In this document: positions 14,861 through 22,269 of the stretch, piece by piece | Numbering within the stretch: the stretch's first letter is position 1 | How the letters are laid out: each line of letters starts with the position of its first letter | Origin: JAAYGD01 sp964428195 | GTDB lineage: Bacteria; Bacillota_I; Bacilli_A; RF39; UBA660 | Reading direction: 5' to 3' | Assembly (NCBI GenBank): GCA_964428195.1 | Contig: CAYRXC010000007.1 | Span: 1-27,081 of the forward strand | Length of the DNA stretch: 27,081 nucleotides | The notes under the pieces: model-generated | What the model saw: only the letters and a program-made list of their open reading frames with translations | What the model was told of the DNA's origin: nothing | The model's database searches: none | Program-made: the position numbers and the translations under genes

Positions 14861-16225
14861 TTATATAAATTTAATCTTATCTTCCAAATATTTTTTTATG
14901 TCATCCAAATTGACAATGTCTTGTTTCATAGTATCTCTATCTCTAATAGTAACTGTATTCTTACTCAAAGTATCATCATCTATTGTTATGCAATAAGGTG
15001 TCCCAATAGCATCTTGTCTTCTATATCGTTTTCCAATATTTGAAGTTTCATCATAACTAATAAAGAAATCCTTTGATAAATCTTGATAAATATTTAGTGC
15101 CTTTTCAGAATGATTCTTTTTTATTAAAGGTAATACTGAAGCTTTATATGGTGCTAAAAAAGGTTTTAATTTTAACACTTCCCTTTCAGTACCATCTTCC
15201 AACAATTCTTTATGATAAGCTTCAAAAAGAATTGCTAAGGTGGTTCTTCCAACACCATAAGTAGATTCAACTATAAAAGGAATATATTTTTCGTTAGTAT
15301 CAGGATCTAAATATTCCATAGATTTAAAAGAATACTCTTGATGTTTTTTTAGGTCGAAATCCGTTCTATTGTGTGTGCCATTTACTTCACCCCAACCAAA
15401 TGGGAATTTATATTCAATATCACAAGCAGCTTTTGCATAATGAGCCAATTTATCATGATCATGAAATCTCAAGTTAGATTCATCTATTCCTAAATCCATA
15501 TAAAACTTCTTGCCATAATCTTTAAAATAATCATATAAATCCATATCATCGCCTTCTTTACAGAAAGTTTGATATTCCATTTGTTCAAACTCAATAGTTC
15601 TAAAAACAAAATTTCCAGGAGTTATTTCATTTCTAAAAGCTTTACCAATTTGACCAACACTAAAGGGAAGCTTTGCCCTCATGCTTCTTTGAACATTAAG
15701 AAAATTTACATACTCTCCTTGTGCATTTTCAGGTCTTAAATATACAACACTCTTAGAATCTTGAGTAACACCCCTATGCGTTTGAAACATAAGATTAAAA
15801 TTTCTAATATCTGTAAAATTATGCTTTCCGCATTTTGGACACGGAATCTTTTTTTCATTAATATAATTAATCATTTCAGATTGTTCCATTTTATCAGGAT
15901 TAGCGTCTTTATCATATTCACTTATTAAATTATCTGCTCTATGTCTAGTTTTGCATTCCTTACAATCAAGCAAAGGATCACTAAAACTTGACACATGTCC
16001 AGATGCTTCCCATACTCTTGGGTGCATTAAAATACCAGCATCTAATTCATAAGCATTTGGTCTTTCTTGAATAAATCTTTTTCTCCAAGCATCCTTTATA
16101 TTGTTTATTAGCCTTACTCCTAAAGGACCATAATCCCATGTGTTAGCCAATCCATCATATATTTCACTTCCTTGAAAAATAAATCCATATTGTTTACAGT
16201 AATTCACCAAATCTTCTATATTCAT
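14861..16225 (-). CDS. glyQS: Glycyl-tRNA synthetase, single-chain (alpha2) type
   Basis: Class II synthetase that charges tRNA-Gly. The 454-residue single chain is the homodimeric form, not the GlyQ+GlyS tetramer. The N-terminus has YCKQYGFIFQGSEIYDGLANTWDYGPLG. A zinc-binding insert has CKECKTRHRADN and CPKCGKHNF. Motif 2 is FRNEITPGNFVFRTIEFEQMEYQ, motif 3 is GVGRTTLAIL, and the C-terminal anticodon-binding domain includes APYKASVLPLIKK and YRRQDAIGTPYCITID. AGGAGGAAA precedes the ATG. It is the last gene of the operon, 9 bases after recO, with no T-box leader, so it appears to be transcribed constitutively with its neighbours. Confidence 0.97.
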   Translation of the reverse strand: MNIEDLVNYCKQYGFIFQGSEIYDGLANTWDYGPLGVRLINNIKDAWRKRFIQERPNAYELDAGILMHPRVWEASGHVSSFSDPLLDCKECKTRHRADNLISEYDKDANPDKMEQSEMINYINEKKIPCPKCGKHNFTDIRNFNLMFQTHRGVTQDSKSVVYLRPENAQGEYVNFLNVQRSMRAKLPFSVGQIGKAFRNEITPGNFVFRTIEFEQMEYQTFCKEGDDMDLYDYFKDYGKKFYMDLGIDESNLRFHDHDKLAHYAKAACDIEYKFPFGWGEVNGTHNRTDFDLKKHQEYSFKSMEYLDPDTNEKYIPFIVESTYGVGRTTLAILFEAYHKELLEDGTEREVLKLKPFLAPYKASVLPLIKKNHSEKALNIYQDLSKDFFISYDETSNIGKRYRRQDAIGTPYCITIDDDTLSKNTVTIRDRDTMKQDIVNLDDIKKYLEDKIKFI

Positions 16226-16234
16226 ATTTTCCTC

Positions 16235-16969
16235 CTACATATCCTTTAGTTTATTGATAAATTCTTTACTATTCAAATATAACCCTGTATATTTTTCATA
16301 ATAATCACCCAAATATCTATCTATTTCTTTTTTAACTTTATCGCTTACTTCTACTTTTGATATCTTTGATATATCAAGATATTGGTACATTCTAATATGC
16401 TTGATAGTATCTATCGAATATATTCTCTCATTTGTTCTACAATCTTTGCACAATAAGCCATGTTTTTCTAAAGATAAATTCATAATATTGTTTTTATTAC
16501 CACATAATGAACAACTATCTAAAGTAGGAGATACTCCTAAGTAATCTAATAATTTTAATTCCAAAATATTTGTCAATACTTGCGAATCTAAATTTTCATT
16601 AATTTTCATTATAGTAGAAATAAAATCATCAAATAGTTCCTCAAAACTATCGACTTGTTTAACTATTTGATAAACTAATTCCATTAAATATGTTGTATAT
16701 CCAATTTTCATTATATCTTTTTTTATAATGCTTAAATTATTAATTACATCTACATTAGTTAATGTAGATAACTTTCCTTCTTTGTAATAAATATTAAATT
16801 TTCCATAAGTCATCTTTGAAGATGCACTGCATAAATTACTTTTAGGTCTTTTGCATCCTTTAGAAATAACAGAAATAAGACCGTGTTTTTTTGTAAATAT
16901 ATCGATTATTTTGCTTGATTCCAAATAATCTCTTTCTCTAAGGACAAAGCCCTCTATTATTTCTTGCAT
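16235..16969 (-). CDS. recO: DNA repair protein RecO
   Basis: Recombination mediator that, with RecR and RecF, loads RecA onto SSB-coated single-stranded DNA. The 244-residue chain has the N-terminal OB fold (EGFVLRERDYLESSKIIDIFTKKHGLISVISKGCKRPKSN). An alpha-helical domain follows, and then a zinc finger, CSLCGNKN with the partner CKDC. TAGGAG lies six bases before the ATG. It sits 8 bases after era and 9 before glyQS, the usual era-recO-gly order of Bacillota. Confidence 0.95.
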   Translation of the reverse strand: MQEIIEGFVLRERDYLESSKIIDIFTKKHGLISVISKGCKRPKSNLCSASSKMTYGKFNIYYKEGKLSTLTNVDVINNLSIIKKDIMKIGYTTYLMELVYQIVKQVDSFEELFDDFISTIMKINENLDSQVLTNILELKLLDYLGVSPTLDSCSLCGNKNNIMNLSLEKHGLLCKDCRTNERIYSIDTIKHIRMYQYLDISKISKVEVSDKVKKEIDRYLGDYYEKYTGLYLNSKEFINKLKDM

Positions 16970-16977
16970 AATAGCTC

Positions 16978-17841
16978 CTATCTATCTTTAAGACCCAATT
17001 CTATTAAATGTTTTTCCTTATCTCTCCAATTCTTTATTACTTTAACATTTAAATCTAAGAATACTTTCTTACTATAATATTCCTCTATTTCTATTCTAGC
17101 TCTTGTTCCTATTTCTTTTATCATAGAGCCACTTTTTCCAATTATAATCTTTTTTATATTATCTCTATCGACTATAATTGATGCCGTAATATTAATGATA
17201 TCTTTCTTCTCTTCCATATTTTCTACTATACATGTAACCGTATGTGGTATTTCTTCTTTAGTTAAATGAAGAACTTTTTCTCTAATTATTTCACTTATAT
17301 AAAAATATTGGTCAATTTCTTCATAATTAAGTTCTTCTTCAGAATTGATGAATTCTTTAATTGTTTTAATTAATTCATCAATATTCTCTTTTTTATATGC
17401 ACTAATAGGTACTATATGAGAAAAATTATATAATTTAGAATAGTCCTCTATCTTAGGTAATAATTCTTCTTTTTTTATTAAATCAATTTTGTTTAATACT
17501 AATATAGTCGGAATATCAGATAATTTACTTGTTAAATATTTATCGCCTTTCCCCAAATCCTCAGTAACATCTACAACCATCAATATTAAATCCACATCTC
17601 CCATTGATATGTAAGCTTTAGAGTTTAATATATTCCCTAATTTATATTTTGGTTTATGAATGCCCGGTGTATCAACAAATATTATTTTACAATCTTTGTC
17701 CTCATAAATACCTTCTATGTTGTTTCTTGTTGTTTGAGGTTTATTTGATATTATAGATACCTTCTTATTTAGTATTGAATTGATTAAAGTCGATTTTCCA
17801 ACATTAGGTCTTCCTATAATACTCACTATACCATGTTTCAT
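16978..17841 (-). CDS. era: GTPase Era
   Basis: Essential GTPase in 16S rRNA 3'-end maturation and 30S assembly. The 287 residues are of normal length. Motifs: GRPNVGKS (10-17), TTRNN switch I, DTPGIHKP, NKID, and SAYK. A C-terminal type 2 KH domain has IIIGKSGSMIKEIGTRARIEIE and VFLDLNVKVIKNWR. It overlaps cdd by 4 bases (ATGA) with GAGGGG upstream. Its neighbour ybeY works in the same 16S rRNA process, which may explain cotranscription. Confidence 0.98.
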   Translation of the reverse strand: MKHGIVSIIGRPNVGKSTLINSILNKKVSIISNKPQTTRNNIEGIYEDKDCKIIFVDTPGIHKPKYKLGNILNSKAYISMGDVDLILMVVDVTEDLGKGDKYLTSKLSDIPTILVLNKIDLIKKEELLPKIEDYSKLYNFSHIVPISAYKKENIDELIKTIKEFINSEEELNYEEIDQYFYISEIIREKVLHLTKEEIPHTVTCIVENMEEKKDIINITASIIVDRDNIKKIIIGKSGSMIKEIGTRARIEIEEYYSKKVFLDLNVKVIKNWRDKEKHLIELGLKDR

Positions 17842-18215
17842 AAATTCCCCTCACCAAAAGAGTATGGGGTTAGCTGATCTAGAGCATAGGTGTTTTCTAA
17901 ACCATTCGGAGTATAAGTATAAATCTTAATGTCTTTATTCATATAATCAACCATAGATTGTCTACATATAAAGCAAGGTGTTACTGATTTTTCAGCCATA
18001 ATATGTAGTTCTACAAAATCTTCTTTATTATAACCATTTGAAATTGCAGAATATAAAGCAGCTCTTTCAGCGCATATACCAGCATTTGGAGATGAAGTCT
18101 CTACATTTACTCCATAAAACTTCTTACCATCTTTTGTAACTAAAATTGCAGATACTCTAAAATTATAATATTTACTTTTTGAATTGTTAAGCAATTTTCT
18201 TAATTCTTCTATCAT
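17838..18215 (-). CDS. cdd: Cytidine deaminase
   Basis: Zinc hydrolase that converts cytidine and deoxycytidine to uridine and deoxyuridine for pyrimidine salvage. The 125 residues correspond to the short homotetrameric type. The catalytic motif is GICAERAAL, with zinc ligand C48 and catalytic E50. The second ligands are C81 and C84 in PCFICRQ. The substrate-binding NVETSS is at 37-42. The C-terminus keeps LTPYSFG. It starts 2 bases after the dgkA stop, with AAGGGG as ribosome site, and overlaps era by 4 bases. Confidence 0.97.
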   Translation of the reverse strand: MIEELRKLLNNSKSKYYNFRVSAILVTKDGKKFYGVNVETSSPNAGICAERAALYSAISNGYNKEDFVELHIMAEKSVTPCFICRQSMVDYMNKDIKIYTYTPNGLENTYALDQLTPYSFGEGNL

Positions 18216-18217
18216 TA

Positions 18218-18655
18218 CTACCCCTTAAAAACCAATTTTATTATTTGCGGTAAGAACACATATATTCCAACTACCGTTGCAAGCATAACAGCCGTTAATA
18301 CAGCTGCAGATGCACAATCCTTTGCCACTTTTGCTAAAGGTTGATATTCATCAGTTACCAAATCTACAGTAGCTTCTATTGCAGTATTCAATAATTCAGC
18401 AACAATAATTACTACCATTACTAAAAACAATAAAATCCATTGTGTTCCTGTAATTTCAAATATTATTCCGCATACTATTGCAACGATACTGAAAAATATA
18501 TGCAACAACAAACTTTGTTCATGAGTATATGCATACTTAAATCCATAAAATGAATTAACCCAACTAGCAATGAATCGATCGAATCCATATTTTTTTGGTT
18601 TTACCTCTTTAATTATTTTTTTACTTTTCTTTTTATCTTTTGACACCGTACTCAT
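18218..18655 (-). CDS. dgkA: Diacylglycerol/undecaprenol kinase, DgkA family
   Basis: Small three-helix membrane kinase. Gram-positive members mostly phosphorylate undecaprenol, recycling the lipid carrier of cell-wall synthesis. The 145 residues begin with a lysine-rich cytoplasmic stretch, then FGFKYAYTHEQSLLLHI-like N-terminal helix, and three hydrophobic helices. Catalytic and metal residues are seen in AELLNTAIEATVDLV and AKDCASAAVL. The start is the ATG at 18655, with AGGAGGAG nine bases upstream inside ybeY; the two genes overlap by 23 bases. A role in envelope lipid metabolism fits the vanZ-like gene at the head of the operon. Confidence 0.94.
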   Translation of the reverse strand: MSTVSKDKKKSKKIIKEVKPKKYGFDRFIASWVNSFYGFKYAYTHEQSLLLHIFFSIVAIVCGIIFEITGTQWILLFLVMVVIIVAELLNTAIEATVDLVTDEYQPLAKVAKDCASAAVLTAVMLATVVGIYVFLPQIIKLVFKG

Positions 18656-19073
18656 CTAATATCTCCTCCTGTAATTTAAACATTACTTTTTCATCTTCAT
18701 ATTCTAAGTGATCATATCCTAACAAATGTAGTAACCCGTGTATTGTCAAAAACAATATTTCTCTTTTTAAAGAATGATTATATTCTATAGCTTGATCTTT
18801 TGCTTTTTCTATTGAAATATAAATATCTCCAAGTATTCGCTTTTCTTCATATAATGACTTATCATAATCTTCTAAAGCAAAACTTATTACATCTGTTTCT
18901 GCATCAATATTTCGATATTTACTATTCATTTCTTTTATCTTTTTATTGTCTACAAATATTATATTAAATTCTATATTATCAATTTTCAGTTTATTTAATG
19001 CAAAATTTAAAAAATCATATATATCAAATTCTAATTTTTCATTTACTTCATAAAACACTTCTATATTTTTCAT
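18633..19073 (-). CDS. ybeY: Endoribonuclease YbeY
   Basis: Zinc RNase needed for 16S rRNA 3' processing and ribosome quality control. The 146-residue protein has the defining HGLLHLLGYDH with zinc ligands H112, H116 and H122. It also has the conserved segments NSKYRNIDAETDVISFA and LGDIYIS. It overlaps vanZ by 4 bases (ATGA) and dgkA by 23 bases. In Bacillota phoH and yqfF normally lie just upstream; both are missing here. Confidence 0.97.
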   Translation of the reverse strand: MKNIEVFYEVNEKLEFDIYDFLNFALNKLKIDNIEFNIIFVDNKKIKEMNSKYRNIDAETDVISFALEDYDKSLYEEKRILGDIYISIEKAKDQAIEYNHSLKREILFLTIHGLLHLLGYDHLEYEDEKVMFKLQEEILDEYGVKR

Positions 19074-19693
19074 GATCCCCCCAGTAGAACCTTATACCAA
19101 TTGGTAATATAGAGCACAAATAATATGAAAAGCATAACAATTATTAAGTTTAAAAACCAATCTTTTTTTAAGAAATTCGGCAGTTTCTCTTTAATTTTAT
19201 AGAACAACATATAAAATAAATAACCAATTGTTCCTCCAACTATATTTAATATTATGTCATCTATATCAAATACTCTTCCAATCTTCAATTGAATAAGCTC
19301 TATTACTGATGAAATAAAAAGAGAAAGAAAAAAAGAAGCATATATTTTGTTAGTCTTTGTATAATAGGTAATAAACCATCCTAATGGAACAAAAAGAAGA
19401 ATATTACCGATTACGTTTCTTAAGAATAATTTAGAATTTAAATCATATCTAAACATCTCTTGAAAAGGAATAAAATTTGAAAATCCATAATTGTTATCTT
19501 GAAAGGTAACAATATAGAACAAAAATAACACATAAACAACAAATAATAAACTAGTTATTTCTTTATAAAATACAAATTTTTCGTTTCTATTTACTAGAAA
19601 GTAAACTATTCTAATAGAAGCTAAGACTACAATAAAAATAGCTGTCATTGGCCAGATTTTTTCCAATGTATCAATCAAAGCATTTTTAATCAT
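19070..19693 (-). CDS. VanZ-like family membrane protein
   Basis: Membrane protein of the VanZ-like family (PF04892 type); vanZ itself gives low-level teicoplanin resistance, but most relatives are uncharacterised. The 207 residues contain about five hydrophobic segments. The family core is visible: NFIPFQE, then NVIGNILLFVPLGWF, then SSVIELIQL followed by GRVFDIDDIILNIVGGTIGY (about residues 75-160). GAGGAG lies five bases before the ATG. It heads the operon ybeY-dgkA-cdd-era-recO-glyQS from its own promoter, where phoH would usually stand. No antibiotic-resistance role should be read from this alone. Confidence 0.88.
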   Translation of the reverse strand: MIKNALIDTLEKIWPMTAIFIVVLASIRIVYFLVNRNEKFVFYKEITSLLFVVYVLFLFYIVTFQDNNYGFSNFIPFQEMFRYDLNSKLFLRNVIGNILLFVPLGWFITYYTKTNKIYASFFLSLFISSVIELIQLKIGRVFDIDDIILNIVGGTIGYLFYMLFYKIKEKLPNFLKKDWFLNLIIVMLFILFVLYITNWYKVLLGGS

Positions 19694-19712
19694 AACTACT
19701 CCTCATAGGTAT

Positions 19713-19721
19713 ATTATATCA
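19713..19721 (-). promoter_or_regulatory. Extended -10 promoter of the vanZ-to-glyQS operon
   Basis: TGA-TATAAT on the minus strand (-10 at 19713-19718), 19 bases before the ATG. It starts just after the T-run of the yqeY terminator. The -35 is poor. Confidence 0.65.
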
Positions 19722-19728
19722 CAATAAA

Positions 19729-19755
19729 AAGAGCAAATTAATTTAATTTGCTCTT
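19729..19755 (-). terminator. Rho-independent terminator of rpsU-yqeY, nested in yqeY
   Basis: Perfect 12-base stem (19744-19755 with 19729-19740) and a 3-base loop, followed by a T-run on the minus strand. The last five sense codons and the stop codon of yqeY are part of the hairpin. Confidence 0.9.
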
Positions 19756-20175
19756 CAATATTTCACTTGCTAACGACGAATCAGCTTTTCCTTTAATTTT
19801 TGGAACTAAATTTTTCATTACGATTCCAAAATCTTTTGCTGTGCTTGCATTCACTTCTTTTATAGTATCATCTATTATCTTGCTTAATTCTTCGTTTGAA
19901 ATTTGCTTTGGAAGATATTTATTTAGCACTTCTATTTCTTTATTTATTTTTTCTATCAAGTCTTCTCTATTTGCTTTTTTAAACTCTTCTATGCTATCTT
20001 TTCTTAATTTAATTTGTTTGCTAATAATATCAACTATATCAATATCTTCAAGAATTCTATTTGCTTTTTTTTCCTCAAGTACTATTGCACCCTTAAGTAA
20101 TCTAATAGTTGATAATTTTATTTCGTCTTTTTCTTTCATCGATAAAATTAAATCTTGTTTAATTTTTTCATTCAT
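19738..20175 (-). CDS. yqeY: GatB/YqeY-domain protein
   Basis: The 145-residue protein matches the YqeY family, related to the tail domain of the amidotransferase subunit GatB; its role is undetermined, with tRNA-linked function suspected from the fold. Family features include the start INEK/MNEKIKQDLILSMKEKDEIKLSTIRLLKGAI, KQIKLRKDSIEEFKKANREDL, YLPKQISNEEL and DFGIVMKNLVPKIKGKADSS. It follows rpsU with a one-base overlap (TAATG), the standard rpsU-yqeY pair. Its 3' end forms the transcription terminator. Confidence 0.95.
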   Translation of the reverse strand: MNEKIKQDLILSMKEKDEIKLSTIRLLKGAIVLEEKKANRILEDIDIVDIISKQIKLRKDSIEEFKKANREDLIEKINKEIEVLNKYLPKQISNEELSKIIDDTIKEVNASTAKDFGIVMKNLVPKIKGKADSSLASEILKSKLN

Positions 20176-20381
20176 TAAAAATCTCTTCTTCCTTCTGAGT
20201 TTTTGCTTTTCTTTTTGCTGTTCTTTATAGCATTTTTCTTAGCTTCTCTTTCTTTTACTCCAGGCTTAATATAATGTTCTCTTTTTTTGTATTCACTAAA
20301 GATTCCGCTTTTTGCAGAATCGTTTTTAAATTTTTTGAAAGCGCCTTCAAAATTGCCATTCTTTACTACTACCTTTGTCAT
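20175..20381 (-). CDS. rpsU: 30S ribosomal protein S21
   Basis: Small basic ribosomal protein located near the anti-Shine-Dalgarno end of 16S rRNA. At 68 residues it is slightly longer than the usual 57-60 because of a lysine/serine-rich tail. MTKVVVKNGNFEGAFKKFKNDSAKSGIFSEYKKREHYIKPGVKEREAKKNA matches the family in order. I chose the ATG at 20381. The ATG six bases earlier directly abuts the GGGAGGGG ribosome site and would have no spacer, and MTKVVV is the family N-terminus. Confidence 0.93.
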   Translation of the reverse strand: MTKVVVKNGNFEGAFKKFKNDSAKSGIFSEYKKREHYIKPGVKEREAKKNAIKNSKKKSKNSEGRRDF

Positions 20382-20416
20382 ATTCATCCCCTCCCTTGCG
20401 GTTATAGATTATGTAA

Positions 20417-20445
20417 ATTATATCAAATTACTGTTGCTTTTTCAA
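20417..20445 (-). promoter_or_regulatory. Sigma-A-type promoter of rpsU-yqeY
   Basis: TTGAAA (20440-20445), a 17-base spacer and TATAAT (20417-20422), with the extended TGA before the -10. 35 bases lie between the -10 and the rpsU ATG. The -35 sits in the loop of a small hairpin (CTGTTG/CAACAG, 20431-20448). Confidence 0.8.
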
Positions 20446-20449
20446 CAGC

Positions 20450-20477
20450 AAAAAAGAAAGATTATTTATCTTCTTTC
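20450..20477 (-). terminator. Possible terminator of yceD-rpmF
   Basis: An imperfect stem (AAGAT/ATCTT plus further pairs beyond a bulge) spans the last rpmF codons and stop, followed on the minus strand by a run of T. AT-rich and imperfect, so moderate support only. Confidence 0.45.
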
Positions 20478-20656
20478 TTTTTTTCTTTATTTAAAACAAG
20501 CTTGCCTTTATAAAATCCACATTCAGTACAAACTCTATGTGGTCTTATAACAGCACCACAATTCGAACACTTAGTAGTTTGAGATTCTTCTAATTTGTAA
20601 TGTGTACGACGCATTCTCTTTCTAGTTTTACTAACTCTTCTAAAAGGAACTGCCAT
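20462..20656 (-). CDS. rpmF: 50S ribosomal protein L32 (zinc-ribbon form)
   Basis: Ribosomal protein of the large subunit. The 64 residues begin MAVPFRRVSKTRKRMRRTHYKL. A complete CxxC...CxxC zinc ribbon follows (CSNCGAVIRPHRVCTECG), so this is the zinc-dependent version, not the zinc-free paralogue. A lysine-rich tail ends the protein. AAGGAGGG lies six bases before the ATG. The 11-base gap after the YceD-family gene reproduces the conserved yceD-rpmF pair. Confidence 0.97.
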   Translation of the reverse strand: MAVPFRRVSKTRKRMRRTHYKLEESQTTKCSNCGAVIRPHRVCTECGFYKGKLVLNKEKKKEDK

Positions 20657-20667
20657 AATATCCCTCC

Positions 20668-21099
20668 TTAATTATTATCTTCATCGACTAGTTTCCAGCC
20701 TTGACCACCAATTTTGCTTCTATCAATATCAGGGCTTAAAACTTTTAATGGGATTTCTAGAATTATATTTTGCCATATAATAGGCATAATATCAACATTA
20801 TTGTTATCAATTTTTAAATATTCTTCATTTTCTTTTGATAAATCTTCATATATTTCAATATCAAAAGGATGAGGTACATCGACTAAAGATACCGAACATG
20901 GTAATACCATCGTTCCTTTAATAGACATATTTAATATTATTAAGTCTTCATATTCTCTTTTAAAACAACCAGAAACATTTACTATACTAATAGATCTTAT
21001 CTCAGTAGTTTTTAAATGTTCTTGTCCAAAATTAATTTGTTTTTCAAACTCTATTTCATCTTGAGAATAGTTCAACAATTTGCTAATATCTATATTCAT
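20668..21099 (-). CDS. yceD: YceD/DUF177 family protein
   Basis: Protein of the DUF177 family, almost always encoded just upstream of rpmF and linked to 23S rRNA accumulation or large-subunit assembly in studied species. The 143 residues include VNVSGCFKREYEDLIILNMSIKGTMVLPCSVSLVDVPHPFDIEIYEDL and a C-terminal DIDRSKIGGQGWKLVDED. The family C-terminus more often reads DPRLAKL, so the tail is divergent. I place the start at the ATG at 21099: GGTGGG lies four bases upstream, and the GTG 9 bases earlier overlaps that site. It is back-to-back with tmcAL, as in Bacillus. Confidence 0.9.
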   Translation of the reverse strand: MNIDISKLLNYSQDEIEFEKQINFGQEHLKTTEIRSISIVNVSGCFKREYEDLIILNMSIKGTMVLPCSVSLVDVPHPFDIEIYEDLSKENEEYLKIDNNNVDIMPIIWQNIILEIPLKVLSPDIDRSKIGGQGWKLVDEDNN

Positions 21100-21117
21100 C
21101 TTTCCCACCGCTATTAC

Positions 21118-21146
21118 ATTATACTAGCATTTATTTAAATATGCAA
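21118..21146 (-). promoter_or_regulatory. Sigma-A-type promoter of yceD-rpmF
   Basis: TTGCAT (21141-21146), a 17-base spacer and TATAAT (21118-21123) on the minus strand, 18 bases before the ATG. It overlaps the region where the divergent tmcAL promoter would need its -35. Confidence 0.75.
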
Positions 21147-21156
21147 GAATAAAATG

Positions 21157-21165
21157 TGTTATATT
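21157..21165 (+). promoter_or_regulatory. Extended -10 promoter of tmcAL
   Basis: TGT-TATATT (-10 at 21160-21165) lies 18 bases before the tmcAL ATG. The upstream in-frame ATG at 21154 overlaps this element, which argues against using it as the start. No clear -35. Confidence 0.55.
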
Positions 21166-21183
21166 ATTAATAGAGGTGGTTAT

Positions 21184-22257
21184 ATGAAATCAACTGGAAT
21201 AATTGTGGAATACAATCCGTTCCATAATGGACATCTTCATCATTTAAAAGAAATTAAAAAAATGTTTAAAGATAATGTAATAATTGCAGTAATGAGTGGA
21301 AACTTTACCCAAAGAGGAGATGCTAGTATTATAAACAAATGGGAAAAAGCAAAGATTGCATTAGAATTTGGAATTGATTTAGTAATAGAACTCCCCTTTC
21401 AATATGCAACACAATCAGCAGATATTTTTTCCAAAGGTGCTTTAGAAATTTTAAATGATTTAAGAGTTGAAAATATAGTCTTTGGAAGTGAACTTAATGA
21501 TGTTAATAAATTGGAAGAATATGCAATAAAATTAATAAATGACACTAAAGAATTAAAAGATAATATGTCTTATCCTGCAAATATATTAACAAAAATAGGA
21601 ATAGATAAACCCAATGATATTTTGGGCATATCATATATTAAAGATATATTACTAAACAAATATAATATTATTCCATATACAATAAAAAGAGATTCAGATT
21701 ATCATAGTAAAAATCTTAAAGAATGTAGTGCTACTTCGATTAGAGAAGCAATAAGAAATAATAAGAGTATTGACGATTATTTACCATATACATTTAGATA
21801 TGAAAATATTAAGTATATAGAAGATTATTATGATCTGCTAAAATATAAAATTATATCTTCAAACGATTTATCTAAATACAATGGAGTGGATGAAGGATTG
21901 GAACATAGAATAAAAAAAGTGATATTAGAATCCAATTCATTGGATGAATTAATAAACAACATAAAAAGTAAAAGATATACATATAGTAGAATAAAAAGAA
22001 TGCTGTTACACATTCTAATAGGTTATACAAAAAAGGAAAATGAAATATATAAGAATACTAATTACATAAGAGTGCTAGGATATAATGATAAGGGAATTAA
22101 ATACTTAAATTCAGTAAAAAAAGAATTGAAATTACCTTTAATAACAAATTTTAATAAATACAAAGATTTGTTATATATAGACTATAAAGTTTCATTAATA
22201 TATGATTTTAAAAATATTAAAGAAGAATTTAATAAGCCAATAAAAAAAGAATTATAA
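21184..22257 (+). CDS. tmcAL: tRNA(Met) cytidine acetate ligase TmcAL
   Basis: Nucleotidyltransferase-fold enzyme (YlbM in Bacillus) that makes acetyl-AMP from acetate and ATP and acetylates C34 of elongator tRNA-Met (ac4C). The N-terminus MKSTGIIVEYNPFHNGHLHHL has the HxGH motif (H14, H17). VIAVMSGNFTQRGDASIINKWEKAKIALEFGIDLVIELPFQYATQSADIFSKGAL is strongly family-like, as are SATSIREAI and RIKRMLLHILIGYTK. The start is the ATG at 21184 with AGAGGTGG upstream (357 residues). This is somewhat short of the roughly 400 in Bacillus, mostly at the C-terminus. Divergent from yceD-rpmF; its stop codon overlaps that of the opposite gene by 6 bases. Confidence 0.94.
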   Translation: MKSTGIIVEYNPFHNGHLHHLKEIKKMFKDNVIIAVMSGNFTQRGDASIINKWEKAKIALEFGIDLVIELPFQYATQSADIFSKGALEILNDLRVENIVFGSELNDVNKLEEYAIKLINDTKELKDNMSYPANILTKIGIDKPNDILGISYIKDILLNKYNIIPYTIKRDSDYHSKNLKECSATSIREAIRNNKSIDDYLPYTFRYENIKYIEDYYDLLKYKIISSNDLSKYNGVDEGLEHRIKKVILESNSLDELINNIKSKRYTYSRIKRMLLHILIGYTKKENEIYKNTNYIRVLGYNDKGIKYLNSVKKELKLPLITNFNKYKDLLYIDYKVSLIYDFKNIKEEFNKPIKKEL

Positions 22258-22269
22258 TATTCTTTTTTT
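22242..22269. terminator. Bidirectional terminator shared by tmcAL and the 217-aa gene
   Basis: Perfect 11-base arms (22242-22252 and 22259-22269) with a 6-base loop; one arm is A-rich and the other T-rich, so it works both ways. The loop holds all of the tmcAL stop codon and most of the opposite one. Confidence 0.88.

Noticed and set aside
20431..20448. CTGTTG/CAACAG hairpin as the rpmF terminator
   Set aside because: It has only about six clean base pairs, no T-run follows on the minus strand, and it overlaps the rpsU -35; the imperfect stem at 20450-20477 is the better candidate.
22068..22078. Second CIRCE half-site (AGAGTGCTAGG) in tmcAL
   Set aside because: It is a single imperfect arm inside a coding region with no partner arm at 9-base spacing.
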